Source of the DNA: Candidatus Porisulfidus sp. TsSOB
GTDB lineage: Bacteria > Pseudomonadota > Gammaproteobacteria > Poriferisulfidales > Poriferisulfidaceae
Assembly (NCBI GenBank): GCA_002631715.1
Contig: MRSX01000003.1
Span: forward strand, 62,001-126,000
Reading direction: 5' to 3'
Length of the DNA stretch: 64,000 bases
Shown here: piece by piece, positions 16,503-25,674 of the stretch
Position numbering within the stretch: the first letter of the stretch is position 1
Layout: each line of letters starts with the position of its first letter
The notes under the pieces: model-generated
Database searches by the model: none
Told to the model about the DNA's origin: nothing
What the model saw: the letters and a program-made list of their open reading frames with translations, nothing else
Made by a program: the position numbers and the translations under genes

Positions 16503-18802
16503 GGTGGTTCCTGGCCGGCCCCTGGCCGGTTATCGGCATGTTCCTGCTGCTGGCGGGTTCACTGGCCATCATGGCCGAAGCTACGCAGAGTTCGGGTCAT
16601 TTCCACCGGTGGCAATGGTGGGTCGCCAGTTTCAACGGAGTGCTGGCCTTGGCGCTTCTGGCACTAATCGGTCTCAGCCTTTCCCGTCTGATCCAGAGAC
16701 TGCGCCACCGCGAGGCCGGGTCGCGCCTGTCACTGCGCATGACGGCCATGTTTGCCAGCTTCACTCTGATTCCGACCGCCATGGTGTTCATATTTTCGGT
16801 ATGGCTGATCTCCAGCGGCATCGACAGCTGGTTCGACGTGGGAGTTGACGACACCCTGAACAAGGCATTGGAATTAAGCCGGACTTCGGTCGACATGCAA
16901 ATGCGGGAGCGACGTTCGCAGGTGGAGCGTCTATTGCAGGAACCCATCGACGTCAGTGACCCCGAGGCAATGGTCGTGCGCATGCATGACCTGATGGTCC
17001 AGACGGGCGCGCTGGAGGCGACGTTGCTGGATTCCAGCAACAAGATCATCGCCTCCCAAGGAGAGATGCCGGATATCCTGCCGGATCTGCCGGGCGAAGC
17101 CCAGCTCCAGTTGCTGCAAGAAAGCGAGGAAAGCGGCTTCTATATGGCTCAGGAAGAACACCCGGAGCACGGCACCATCGTACGCATCCTGATGCAGGTT
17201 CCAGCGTTGAGTCGGGAGTTGCCCCTGACAGACCAAGAGTTGCCCCTGGCCCTGAGCCAGGAACTGCCCCTAACCATGAATCAGGAGCTACCCCTACTCC
17301 TGAACCAGGAACTGCCCCTAACCCTGAACCGGGAGATACCCCTGACGACCCGGGAACTGTCCCTGACCTTGCAGATCCTGTACCCAGTGTCCGAGTACAT
17401 GCTCGGCCTGACCGACAGCGTCGAAAAAGCCTCCGTCACCTACCAATCACTCCTGGAACAGCGCACCCCCCTGAAATACAACCTCACTTTCGTGATGGCC
17501 CTAGCGGTCCTGTTGGGGCTCTTGTTTGCGATGTGGGCCGCCTTGTTCTCGGCACAGCGGATCCTGTCGCCGATCTCGGAACTTGCGCGTGGCATCGAGG
17601 CCGTGGCGGTCGGCGAATACAGCCAGCGCCTCCCGACCGGACGAGGCGATGAACTGGGCCAACTGGTGCAGTCCTACAATGACATGATCGAGCGCTTGGC
17701 CAACGCCCGGTACGTGGCGGAGACCCGGCGCCTGACAATCGAGCAGCAGCACACCTACCTGCACACGGTCCTTGAGCACTTGTCATCCGGGGTCATCAGC
17801 GTGGATGACCGCAACGAGGTGATTACCGCCAACCCCGCCGCCAGTTCCATCCTGGATCTGGACATCGAGCGCTACATCCGGCAGCCCATTTCCGTCCTGC
17901 GCCAAGAACATCCCCAGCTTGAACCGCTATGGAATCTCATGGATCACCAGCAGTACAGCGTTGCCGATCTCAGGCGGCAGTTGCAAATCAACAACGAGTT
18001 GAAGGTATTGCACTGCCATGGCGCACAGTTGCCAAAAGGCGCCGGCTACGTGGTGGTATTCGAGGACATTACCGACTTGCAGCAAGCCCAACGCCAGGCG
18101 GCCTGGGGCGAGGTAGCCCGGCGGCTGGCTCACGAGATCAAGAACCCGTTGACCCCCATCCGCCTCTCGGCGGAACGAATGCAGCACCGGATTCAGTCGA
18201 GTCTCGCCAAGGAGGATTCCGAGATCCTGCGGCGCGCCACACAGACCATCGTGCGGCAGGTGGAGTCCATGAAGTCCATGATCGACGAATTCAGCGAGTA
18301 TTCTGCTGATCGCTTTACACCGGAATTGCTGGATCTGAATGCCTTGAGCACAGAAGTTCTTGATTTATATATGGAAGATCGATCAAAGATTTCCATCCGA
18401 ACCGAGTTGAGCGAAACACCCGTCTGGATACAGGGAGATCCGGATCGCATACGCCAGCTACTGCACAACCTCATCAAGAACGCGCTGGAGGCACAGGAGG
18501 AGCAGGTAGAAGGTGCCATCATCCTGAGCACCGAGATGCAGGGGACCACGGTAATGCTGAAAGTGCAGGATACCGGCCCTGGCTTTGCTCCGGAGATCAT
18601 CACCCGGGCATTCGAACCATATGTCACCACTAAGCCCACTGGAAATGGACTCGGGCTTGCCGTGGTGTACCGAATTACGGAGGATCATCAGGGGCGGATT
18701 CGCGTATACAATGACCCAACGGGAGGCGGGTGCGTAGAAATCGAGTTCAACGCATCTCCACAGTCTCCGCAAGAAGTTCAGAGTCCAGCAGCCGTGGCAT
18801 GA
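16487..18802 (+). CDS. ntrY: NtrY-like sensor histidine kinase with tandem-repeat insert
   Basis: A 771-residue membrane kinase. Order: N-terminal helices within residues 1-110, a periplasmic region to ~325, a transmembrane helix (LTFVMALAVLLGLLFAMWAA), a HAMP domain (ILSPISELARGIEAVAVGEY), a PAS domain, the H box AHEIKNPLTPIRLSAER with the phospho-accepting His, and an ATPase domain with the N box (HNLIKNALEAQ), DTGPGF and GNGLGLAV. All kinase motifs look intact. Residues 244-296 are a seven-unit ELPLTxxQ repeat just before the membrane helix. It overlaps ntrX by ATGA. In related bacteria NtrYX responds to nitrogen or redox state and sits next to the trk potassium genes, as here. Confidence 0.9.
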   Translation: MAPALRWFLAGPWPVIGMFLLLAGSLAIMAEATQSSGHFHRWQWWVASFNGVLALALLALIGLSLSRLIQRLRHREAGSRLSLRMTAMFASFTLIPTAMVFIFSVWLISSGIDSWFDVGVDDTLNKALELSRTSVDMQMRERRSQVERLLQEPIDVSDPEAMVVRMHDLMVQTGALEATLLDSSNKIIASQGEMPDILPDLPGEAQLQLLQESEESGFYMAQEEHPEHGTIVRILMQVPALSRELPLTDQELPLALSQELPLTMNQELPLLLNQELPLTLNREIPLTTRELSLTLQILYPVSEYMLGLTDSVEKASVTYQSLLEQRTPLKYNLTFVMALAVLLGLLFAMWAALFSAQRILSPISELARGIEAVAVGEYSQRLPTGRGDELGQLVQSYNDMIERLANARYVAETRRLTIEQQHTYLHTVLEHLSSGVISVDDRNEVITANPAASSILDLDIERYIRQPISVLRQEHPQLEPLWNLMDHQQYSVADLRRQLQINNELKVLHCHGAQLPKGAGYVVVFEDITDLQQAQRQAAWGEVARRLAHEIKNPLTPIRLSAERMQHRIQSSLAKEDSEILRRATQTIVRQVESMKSMIDEFSEYSADRFTPELLDLNALSTEVLDLYMEDRSKISIRTELSETPVWIQGDPDRIRQLLHNLIKNALEAQEEQVEGAIILSTEMQGTTVMLKVQDTGPGFAPEIITRAFEPYVTTKPTGNGLGLAVVYRITEDHQGRIRVYNDPTGGGCVEIEFNASPQSPQEVQSPAAVA
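17216..17374 (+). repeat. In-frame 24-bp tandem repeat inside ntrY
   Basis: Seven consecutive copies of an 8-residue unit (ELPLTDQ, ELPLALSQ, ELPLTMNQ, ELPLLLNQ, ELPLTLNR, EIPLTTR, ELSLTLQ) encoded by GAACTGCCCCTAACC-type units. The four central copies (17237, 17261, 17285, 17309) are exactly 24 bases apart; the first and last units are one codon shorter. Copy changes would keep the reading frame and only alter the length of the region before the membrane helix. Confidence 0.9.
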
Positions 18803-20148
18803 GTCGTGAAACCATCCTGATCATCGACGACGAGTCCGATATCCGGGCTCAGATCCGAGACATTCTGTCTGATCATGGCTACCAGGTCCTGCAAGCCGAT
18901 TCCGCTTCTGTCGCCCGCAAGCTCGTACGCCAGCAATCCGTGGACCTGGCATTGCTGGACATCTGGATGCCGGGTGAAGACGGGATGAGTTTGCTTAGGT
19001 CGTGGCGTCACGACGACACCCCGGAGTTCCCCATCCTGATGATGTCCGGGCACGGCAACATTGAAACCGCGTTGGAGGCCACCCGACTGGGAGCCTGGCA
19101 TTATCTGGAAAAACCTTTCGCAATGGACAAACTGTTGCTTAGCGTTTCGCGAGCACTGGAAACCTACCGTCTGCGCCAACAGAACCGGGTCCTGTCCAAG
19201 GACTCTGCAGCGACCGAACAGTTGGTCGGCGACAGCCCGGAAATCCGCCGGCTTCGGGAACAAGCGCAGGCGTTCGGCGACGACGGCAACCCGGTCCTGA
19301 TCCTCGGCGAGCCGGGCTGCGAATTTCTGGCGCTCGCCAACCACATTCACTACAACGGCGTTCGCCATCACTGGCAACTCGTCATCGGCAGCGGACAGAA
19401 TCTGAATCAGCGCCTGCTGGAAGAGACCCCCGGCAATGGCACCTGCCTGCTGCTCGAAGCGCACGGTGGCACGCTGTTCATGAATCCGCTGGATCAATTG
19501 ACGGTCAAAACGCAGAGGCGCTTGCTGTCAGTGCTTGAAAACCACCATCTCCTCCAAGCAAACGGCACTGCCACACCGATTGACGTACAGCTCATCGCCA
19601 CCCTGCACCAGAGACCCGAAGCCGCGCTGGCCTCGAACATCCTAGATCCCTCGCTGTATGCCCAGTTGGCGCCCTACACCTTGACTCTTCCGCCTTTGCG
19701 CGAACGGACTCAAGACATCCCGGAACTGATCGAACACTATGCCGCCCGTTACTGTGCACGTGAAAGCCTGCCCATGCGCAGTTTTCCGTCCAGCGTAATG
19801 GAAATGCTGCGCAAATACGACTGGCCGGACAACGTGCACGAGTTGCGACGCCTGGTCTACCAGCTCCTGATCAGCGGTGACGGGGCCGAGGTCGGAGTGG
19901 CGGAAATCAATCACCTGCTCTATCCGGTGCCGCAGACCGATGTGCCTCCTGGAGGATTGGAAAACCTGATGGGCTTGCCGTACCGGGAAGCCCGTACCCG
20001 GTTCGAGCAGATGTACTACCAGTTTCAGATCGAGCAGAGCGGAGGCAGCATGAAACGGCTGTCCGACAGCACCCACATGGAGCGAACCTACCTCTACAGG
20101 AAGTTGCGCGACCTTGGCATCGAACGCCCGCGGGAGTCCTCTTCTTGA
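18799..20148 (+). CDS. ntrX: NtrX-like response regulator with degenerate AAA+ domain
   Basis: A 449-residue regulator. The receiver domain (residues 1-~120) is intact: IIDDESD acidic pocket, phospho-acceptor in LALLDIWMPG, and the lysine in YLEKPFAM. The central domain aligns with sigma-54 activators but lacks their key parts: the P-loop reads GEPGCEFLA with no lysine, Walker B reads GGTLFMNPLDQL where family members have DE, and no GAFTGA loop exists. Later parts (LPPLRERTQDIPELIEHY and WPDNVHELRRLV) persist. The C-terminus has a Fis-type helix-turn-helix (LSDSTHMERTYLYRKLRDLGI). It therefore probably cannot drive sigma-54 polymerase by ATP hydrolysis. ATG 18799 overlaps the ntrY stop. Confidence 0.88.
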   Translation: MSRETILIIDDESDIRAQIRDILSDHGYQVLQADSASVARKLVRQQSVDLALLDIWMPGEDGMSLLRSWRHDDTPEFPILMMSGHGNIETALEATRLGAWHYLEKPFAMDKLLLSVSRALETYRLRQQNRVLSKDSAATEQLVGDSPEIRRLREQAQAFGDDGNPVLILGEPGCEFLALANHIHYNGVRHHWQLVIGSGQNLNQRLLEETPGNGTCLLLEAHGGTLFMNPLDQLTVKTQRRLLSVLENHHLLQANGTATPIDVQLIATLHQRPEAALASNILDPSLYAQLAPYTLTLPPLRERTQDIPELIEHYAARYCARESLPMRSFPSSVMEMLRKYDWPDNVHELRRLVYQLLISGDGAEVGVAEINHLLYPVPQTDVPPGGLENLMGLPYREARTRFEQMYYQFQIEQSGGSMKRLSDSTHMERTYLYRKLRDLGIERPRESSS

Positions 20149-20173
20149 GCGGGGCCTGGACTTTTCCTGACGC

Positions 20174-21535
20174 ATGAAAATCATCATCCTCGGGGCAGGC
20201 CGGATCGGCAGTTCGCTGGCAATCGGGCTGGCACAGGAAAACAACGAGATCACGTTGGTCGACCTGGAAGAGCAGTATCTGAGAAACGTCAGCAACCGCG
20301 TAGACCTGCGAACCTTGTGCGGCAACGGTGCGCATCCCAATATCCTGCAGCAGGCCGGCGCCGAAGATGCCGACATGCTGGTGGCGTTGACCAGGAGCGA
20401 CGAAGTCAACATGATCGCCTGCCAAGTCGCCTATAGCCTGTTCAACACGCCCCAGCGGATCGCCCGGGTGCGGGCCGCGGAATACCTGACGCAGGGCAAC
20501 CTGTTCATGACGGAGGCCCTGCCGATCGATGTCCTGATCAGTCCAGAACAGATTGCTGCACGCAACATCGAACGACTGATCCGTCGTCCCGGCGCATTGC
20601 AAGTGCTGGAATTCGCGGACGGCCTGGCACAACTCGCCGTGGTGCGCATCTCGCCCGGCGCCCCTGCTGCCGGCCGGAACCTGCTTGACCTGCAGCACAG
20701 CCTCCCCGACGTCCAGTTGCATGTCGCCGCCATCTACCGCGACCAGCAGGTCCTGAAGCCGGAGCCCGAGCTGCGCCTCAAGGCACATGACGAAATCGTC
20801 GTGCTCACTCGCACGGACCAACTCAACACCGTCGTGGAAAAACTGAGAGCCCAACCTGGCCGGAGCCGCCACATCCTGATCGCGGGTGGCGGGAATGTCG
20901 GCAACGGCATCGCAGCACAACTGGAATCGGACTGCCACGTCAAGATCATCGAGCATAACGAGTACCGTGCACGTTACTTGTCGGAACAGTTGGCCCGGAC
21001 GACCGTGCTCCAGGGAGACGCAACTGATGACAAGTTGTTGCTGGACGAGAACATCCGCGACATGGACGTGTTCTGTGCGGTGACCAACAACGAGGAGGCC
21101 AACATCCTATCGGCCATGCAGGCCAAGCGCATGGGGGTGTCCACCACGATCGCCCTGATTAACCGCCCTTCCTACATCGACCTGATCGAACGTTCCGTCG
21201 ATATCACGGTTTCCCCCCAGCAGGCCACGCTGAGCGAGTTGCTGACGCACATTCGTCGCGGTGACGTCCTGGCCGTGCATTCGTTGCGACGCGGGCGCGC
21301 GGAAGCACTGGAAGCCAAAGCTCACCAAACGGCAGCTGCGATCGGGCAACCGATCGGCCAACTCAATTTGCCGACAAGCGTCGATATCGCCGCACTGGTC
21401 CGCAATGGCGAAATGATCCTGCCGAACGCGCTCACCACGATCCAGCCCGACGACCACGTCATCCTGTTCATCAGCGACAAGCGGTATCTACGGGATGTCG
21501 AGCGACTGTTCCAGGTCAGCGCCACGTTCTTCTGA
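20174..21535 (+). CDS. trkA: Trk potassium uptake regulatory subunit TrkA
   Basis: A 453-residue cytoplasmic, NAD(H)-binding ring protein that gates TrkH. It has two RCK units: the first opens with GAGRIGSSLAIGLA (residues 7-20), the second with IAGGGNVGNGIAAQLE near residue 237. Each is followed by a TrkA-C domain. Conserved acidic dinucleotide-ribose positions are visible (LVDLEEQYL, KIIEHNEYR). It follows ntrX by 25 bases and precedes trkH by three, the usual gammaproteobacterial order. Confidence 0.96.
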   Translation: MKIIILGAGRIGSSLAIGLAQENNEITLVDLEEQYLRNVSNRVDLRTLCGNGAHPNILQQAGAEDADMLVALTRSDEVNMIACQVAYSLFNTPQRIARVRAAEYLTQGNLFMTEALPIDVLISPEQIAARNIERLIRRPGALQVLEFADGLAQLAVVRISPGAPAAGRNLLDLQHSLPDVQLHVAAIYRDQQVLKPEPELRLKAHDEIVVLTRTDQLNTVVEKLRAQPGRSRHILIAGGGNVGNGIAAQLESDCHVKIIEHNEYRARYLSEQLARTTVLQGDATDDKLLLDENIRDMDVFCAVTNNEEANILSAMQAKRMGVSTTIALINRPSYIDLIERSVDITVSPQQATLSELLTHIRRGDVLAVHSLRRGRAEALEAKAHQTAAAIGQPIGQLNLPTSVDIAALVRNGEMILPNALTTIQPDDHVILFISDKRYLRDVERLFQVSATFF

Positions 21536-21538
21536 TCC

Positions 21539-23005
21539 ATGCCTGTCCAGTACCGGGTTGTCCAGCGCCTGCTTGGCTACCTGCTGACTTTCTTCAGCCT
21601 CGGCATGCTGCCGCCTTTGGCTCTGAGCCTGATCCTGGGCGACGGCGAAGCATTTTCGTTCCTGTACGCATTCTTCCTCCTGTTCCTCCTTGGCACCGCC
21701 TTGTGGGTCCAGGCGGCACACCGCGCGCCCCGTCGACAACCACTGCGGCTGCGCGACGGATTCGTGGTAGTCTCGTTGTTCTGGATCGGCTTGGGAATGG
21801 CTGGCTCCATTCCCCTGTATATCTCGCCTTCCCTCCAGCTCAGCGGAACCGATGCCGTGTTCGAGGCGGTCTCGGGACTGACCACGACCGGTGCGACTGT
21901 GCTGACAGGCCTGGACGAGATGTCTCCCTCCATCCTGTTCTACCGCCAATTCCTACAGTGGGTCGGCGGTCTCGGCATCATCGTGCTGGCGGTTGCGATC
22001 CTGCCTCTGGTCGGCATGGGCGGCGTGCAACTGTACCAGGCCGAAGCACCGCATTCCCTGACTGAGCGGCGTCTGACCCCGCGTATCACCGAAACGGCCA
22101 AGGTCCTGTGGTATCTGTACTTCGCGCTGACCGCTGTCTGTGGGCTTGCATACTGGCTCGCCGGTATGAGCCCGCTGGATGCCGCCGGCCATGCCTTCTC
22201 TACCATCGCCATCGGGGGGTTTTCCACCCACGACGCAAATTTCGGCTATTTCGACAGCGCCCTGATCGAGATGATCGCGATTGTCTTCATGATCCTGGCG
22301 GGAGCGAACTTTGGCCTGCATTATCTCGCCCTGAGCCGGCGTAGCCTGCAACCGTACCGCCAGAACGGCGAATTCCGGGGCTACGTCACGGTCCTGGCCT
22401 CCGTGGGAGTCATCTGCATTGGCTACCTGTGGGTCACTTCCTTCTACGGTGATTCCGTCGAAACCCTGCGCCATGGGCTATTCCAGACCGTGTCAATCGC
22501 CACCACAACCGGCTACACCACGACCGGCTACGATCACTGGCCCGTGTTCGCCTCCACGCTTCTGTTGCTTGCCAGCTTCATCGGCGGCTGCGCCGGTTCG
22601 ACTGGCGGCGGCATGAAAGTCATCCGCTTCCTGTTGATGGTCAAACACGGCGGAAAGGAACTGTACCGGATCATTCACCCGACTGCGCAAGTCACGGTCC
22701 GGGTTGGCGACCGGGTAATATCGCAAAGTGCCCTGCAATCGGTCTGGGGGTTTTTCGCCGCCTACATCACCACGTTCACCGTTCTCTTCCTGTTGCTGAC
22801 GATGACCGGCCTGGATCAGGTCAGCGCATTCTCGGCAGTTGCCGCGACCCTCAACAATCTGGGTCCCGGACTCGGGGAAGTCAGCCAAAGTTACACTTCT
22901 GTCAGCGACTTCGGCAAGTGGCTGTTGTGCGCCAGCATGGTCTTCGGTCGCCTAGAGGTCTTCACTCTGTTGGTGGTCCTGACCCCGGGCTTCTGGCGCC
23001 GCTAG
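21539..23005 (+). CDS. trkH: Trk potassium uptake channel subunit TrkH
   Basis: A 488-residue K+ channel-like transporter with four pore-loop repeats. Filter segments are visible as SGLTTTGATVLTG, IAIGGFSTHDANFG, SIATTTGYTTTGYDHW and LNNLGPGLGEV. It works with TrkA encoded immediately upstream. Its TAG stop overlaps the GTG start of the next gene (23005). Confidence 0.96.
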   Translation: MPVQYRVVQRLLGYLLTFFSLGMLPPLALSLILGDGEAFSFLYAFFLLFLLGTALWVQAAHRAPRRQPLRLRDGFVVVSLFWIGLGMAGSIPLYISPSLQLSGTDAVFEAVSGLTTTGATVLTGLDEMSPSILFYRQFLQWVGGLGIIVLAVAILPLVGMGGVQLYQAEAPHSLTERRLTPRITETAKVLWYLYFALTAVCGLAYWLAGMSPLDAAGHAFSTIAIGGFSTHDANFGYFDSALIEMIAIVFMILAGANFGLHYLALSRRSLQPYRQNGEFRGYVTVLASVGVICIGYLWVTSFYGDSVETLRHGLFQTVSIATTTGYTTTGYDHWPVFASTLLLLASFIGGCAGSTGGGMKVIRFLLMVKHGGKELYRIIHPTAQVTVRVGDRVISQSALQSVWGFFAAYITTFTVLFLLLTMTGLDQVSAFSAVAATLNNLGPGLGEVSQSYTSVSDFGKWLLCASMVFGRLEVFTLLVVLTPGFWRR

Positions 23006-23538
23006 TGAGTTCGCCGGAACTCTGGGATTCCCGGTACCGCGAAGCCGCACACGAACCACAAGCCTGCGCGGTTCTGCAGCAGCACCCTTCCCATCTGCCA
23101 CAACAGGGACTGGCCCTGGATCTGGCTTGCGGACGAGGTGGCAATGCGCTGTGGCTGGCACGCCGGGGGCTGACTGTCCATGCCTGGGACTACTCCGAGG
23201 CCGGAATCCGGCACCTGCGCGCGGATGCCGAACGACACCGTCTTGCCATTCAGGCCGAAGTCCGGGACGTCGTGCTCAAGCCGCCGGAACCGGACCAATA
23301 CGACCTGCTGGTGGTCAGCCATTTCCTGGATCGGAGCCTGATGCCGGCCTTGCTCGCTGCGGTGCGCCCAGGTGGACTGCTGTACTACCAGACCTTCCTA
23401 GTCGGTCACCCGGGACCAGGGGCCCGCAATCCTGACTTTCTGCTACGCCCTGGAGAACTGCCGGAATACTGTGCGGATTGGGAGATTCTCCACTCTCTGG
23501 AGCAGGACGGACAGGCGCAACTGATCGCGCGCCGGTAA
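23005..23538 (+). CDS. SAM-dependent methyltransferase, class I
   Basis: A 177-residue Rossmann-fold methyltransferase. The SAM-binding motif I is ALDLACGRGGNALWLARRGL (residues ~32-51), followed by the acidic strand VHAWDYSEAGI and motif IV-like DLLVVSHFLDRSL. It resembles TehB-like or small-molecule methyltransferases, but the substrate is not identifiable. GTG 23005 overlaps the trkH stop, which implies coupled translation. The gene ends four bases from the convergent acyltransferase gene. Confidence 0.75.
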   Translation: MSSPELWDSRYREAAHEPQACAVLQQHPSHLPQQGLALDLACGRGGNALWLARRGLTVHAWDYSEAGIRHLRADAERHRLAIQAEVRDVVLKPPEPDQYDLLVVSHFLDRSLMPALLAAVRPGGLLYYQTFLVGHPGPGARNPDFLLRPGELPEYCADWEILHSLEQDGQAQLIARR

Positions 23539-23542
23539 ACGC

Positions 23543-24430
23543 CTACGAGTACAAGGATTCGGGTTGAATCAGCCGCTTGCGGAAACGCGGATAGCTCCAC
23601 CAATACTGTGCCACGTCCTCGGCGATTGCCGTCTCCACCATGGCGTTGATGCCGGTTGCAGCTTCTACCCGGTCATGGGAATAAACGCGCGAATCCGCCG
23701 CATGGAATGAAACATGGAAACCGCCGCGGCAACGGCGCGACTGGATCAGGAGCACCACGACATCCTGCCTCCGGGCCAAGCGGGAGACCAACGCACCCGT
23801 GTTCGCCGGAATTCCAAAGAACGGCGCCATGACGCCATCCTCTTTCCTGCGCGGGACATGGTCCGGCAGGATACCGACTGCATGACTCTCCTGCAGTGCG
23901 CGCAGGAGCAGGCGCACGCCGGTCATGTCCGCGGGAGCCAAAATCGCTCCGGTGTGCTGTCGGCCTTGCCGTACAAAATCATCGATGAGACGGTGCTTCA
24001 GCGGGCGGTACATGCTGTATATGGTGACGTGTCCGGTCAGGTACAGGCCGCTGAACTCCCAACTCCCGAAGTGCGGCGTGACCAGAATGATGCCCTTGCC
24101 CTGGGCCTTCGCCTGCTCCAGCAGATCAAGCCCCGATACCCGGACCGCCAAGGATTCGATTTGGCTTGGCGACAGATGCCATAGACGAACCATCTCCAGC
24201 ATGGTGCGGGCTTCATGGATCAGGCTCTTGCGGGCCATGCTCTGATGCCAGACATCGTCCTTCTCTGGATAGCACAGCCTTAAGTTTGCTAGACAAGTTT
24301 CGAATCGGCGACCTGGCACGTAACCGATCCAAAGTCCCACAAGGCTGCCTAGAAGACGCAGCAGGGGCAACGGCATCCATGAAAGGAACCGCAGCAGCCA
24401 TAGGGAAAAACGCGAATCGAGTACGGACAT
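23543..24430 (-). CDS. LpxL/HtrB-family lysophospholipid or lipid A acyltransferase
   Basis: A 295-residue inner-membrane acyltransferase that would add a secondary acyl chain to lipid A or a related lipid. An N-terminal membrane helix (FLSWMPLPLLRLLGSLVGLWIGYVP) is followed by the catalytic HxxxxE box HFGSWE, then YRPLKHRLIDDFVRQGR and LPDHVPRRKEDGVMAPFFG, all typical of the family. The product lacks a clear LpxL versus LpxM signature. ATG 24430 gives the normal length; a longer frame to 24736 runs antisense into pip. Confidence 0.85.
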   Translation of the reverse strand: MSVLDSRFSLWLLRFLSWMPLPLLRLLGSLVGLWIGYVPGRRFETCLANLRLCYPEKDDVWHQSMARKSLIHEARTMLEMVRLWHLSPSQIESLAVRVSGLDLLEQAKAQGKGIILVTPHFGSWEFSGLYLTGHVTIYSMYRPLKHRLIDDFVRQGRQHTGAILAPADMTGVRLLLRALQESHAVGILPDHVPRRKEDGVMAPFFGIPANTGALVSRLARRQDVVVLLIQSRRCRGGFHVSFHAADSRVYSHDRVEAATGINAMVETAIAEDVAQYWWSYPRFRKRLIQPESLYS

Positions 24431-24458
24431 CTGACCAGCCTCGCGGCAAGTATAGAAT
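24431..24458 (+). promoter_or_regulatory. Candidate promoter for pip
   Basis: CTGACC (24431-24436) and TAGAAT (24453-24458) are separated by 16 bases in the 51-base divergent gap before the pip start, matching 4/6 and 5/6 of the sigma-70 hexamers. Confidence 0.4.
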
Positions 24459-24481
24459 GAAAGGGCTCCTCGGCGATTTCT

Positions 24482-25432
24482 ATGCTCTATCCCGCCATCC
24501 GGCCCTACGCGACCCGCCGCCTGCAGGTCGATGGACGGCATGAACTGCATGTGGAGGAATGCGGCAGTCCAGATGGATTGCCCGTAGTATTTTTGCACGG
24601 CGGCCCCGGCGCCGGCTGCGAAGATTATCACCGTCAGTTTTTTGACCCGGAGAACTACCGGATCGTGCTGTTCGACCAGCGCGGCGCTGGACAGTCGACA
24701 CCCCATGCGGATCTGACCGACAACACGACCGCTCATCTAGTCGACGATATCGAAAAAATCCGCGAGGAACTAGGGATCGATCAATGGCTGGTATTTGGAG
24801 GTTCCTGGGGCTCGACCTTGGGGCTAGCCTATGCCGAGGCTCATCCCAAGCGGGTGCTGGGCCTGATCCTGCGCGGCATCTTCCTATGCCGGTGCCACGA
24901 TCTCTCGTGGTTCTACCAAGAAGGCGCAGACAAGATATTCCCGGATTACTGGCAGGACTTCCTAGAGCCCATTCCGGAAGCGGAACGCAACGATCTGATG
25001 CAGGCCTACCACAGCCGGCTGACCGGCCCCGACGAATTGATACGCATGAAGGCGGCCAAGGCTTGGTCCATCTGGGAGGCGCGCTGCTCGAATCTACAGC
25101 ACAATGCCAAGGTTCTGGAAGCGTTCAGCGACCCGCATATGGCGCTCAGCCTGGCACGCATCGAGTGCCACTATTTCGTCAACCGGATTTTTCTACCGGA
25201 AAATTATCTGCTGGAACAAGTCGGGAAACTGGCCGGAATTCCGGGCATCCTGGTGCATGGCCGCTACGATGTCGTCTGCCCCATCGATCAGGCTTTCGCC
25301 TTGCATCACGCTTGGCCGGATTCGCGTTTGGATCTGGTCGCCGAAGCCGGTCATTCGGCACTGGAGCAAGGCATCACCACCGCTCTGATTGCCGCGACGA
25401 AGGAGATGCATCTGCGCGTGACCAAGGCGTAA
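24482..25432 (+). CDS. pip: Proline iminopeptidase
   Basis: A 316-residue alpha/beta-hydrolase (peptidase family S33) that removes N-terminal proline from peptides in the cytoplasm. Oxyanion-hole segment HGGPGAGC at residues ~39-46, nucleophile elbow GGSWGSTL, Asp in HGRYDVVCP and His in EAGHSALEQ complete the triad. Length and motifs match the Xanthomonas/Serratia-type enzyme. Stand-alone, followed by tRNA-Phe. Confidence 0.93.
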   Translation: MLYPAIRPYATRRLQVDGRHELHVEECGSPDGLPVVFLHGGPGAGCEDYHRQFFDPENYRIVLFDQRGAGQSTPHADLTDNTTAHLVDDIEKIREELGIDQWLVFGGSWGSTLGLAYAEAHPKRVLGLILRGIFLCRCHDLSWFYQEGADKIFPDYWQDFLEPIPEAERNDLMQAYHSRLTGPDELIRMKAAKAWSIWEARCSNLQHNAKVLEAFSDPHMALSLARIECHYFVNRIFLPENYLLEQVGKLAGIPGILVHGRYDVVCPIDQAFALHHAWPDSRLDLVAEAGHSALEQGITTALIAATKEMHLRVTKA

Positions 25433-25453
25433 CGAGGAATGCGGCATGCCTTG

Positions 25454-25459
25454 TATAAT
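25454..25459 (+). promoter_or_regulatory. -10 element of the tRNA-Phe gene
   Basis: A perfect TATAAT is followed by a GC-rich discriminator (GCCCCGCGCC), as in stable-RNA promoters under stringent control. It lies 32 bases before the tRNA. No strong -35 is visible. Confidence 0.55.
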
Positions 25460-25491
25460 GCCCCGCGCCTGCTCGCAGGTTTTCAGATCAA

Positions 25492-25567
25492 GGCCAGGTA
25501 GCTCAGTCGGTAGAGCAGGGGACTGAAAATCCCCGTGTCGGCGGTTCGATTCCGTCCCTGGCCACCA
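25492..25567 (+). tRNA. tRNA-Phe (GAA)
   Basis: A 76-base cloverleaf: acceptor arms GGCCAGG/CCTGGCC, D arm GCTC-AGTCGGTA-GAGC, anticodon stem GGGGA/TCCCC with loop CTGAAAA giving anticodon GAA, and T loop GGTTCGATTCC. The discriminator A and the CCA end (25565-25567) are encoded. Confidence 0.97.
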
Positions 25568-25674
25568 TCTGCATCATGAATGCGGCAACTTGGGAATAGG
25601 TCTGTTTTGGGCTATCAGTCCAATGCTTGGGGCTTTCAGACCACATCGCCCTGTGCTTCCGAAATTTGACAGAA

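Noticed and set aside
17216-17374. A CRISPR-like array.
   Set aside because: The 24-bp units are contiguous, without spacers, and encode an in-frame peptide repeat in ntrY.
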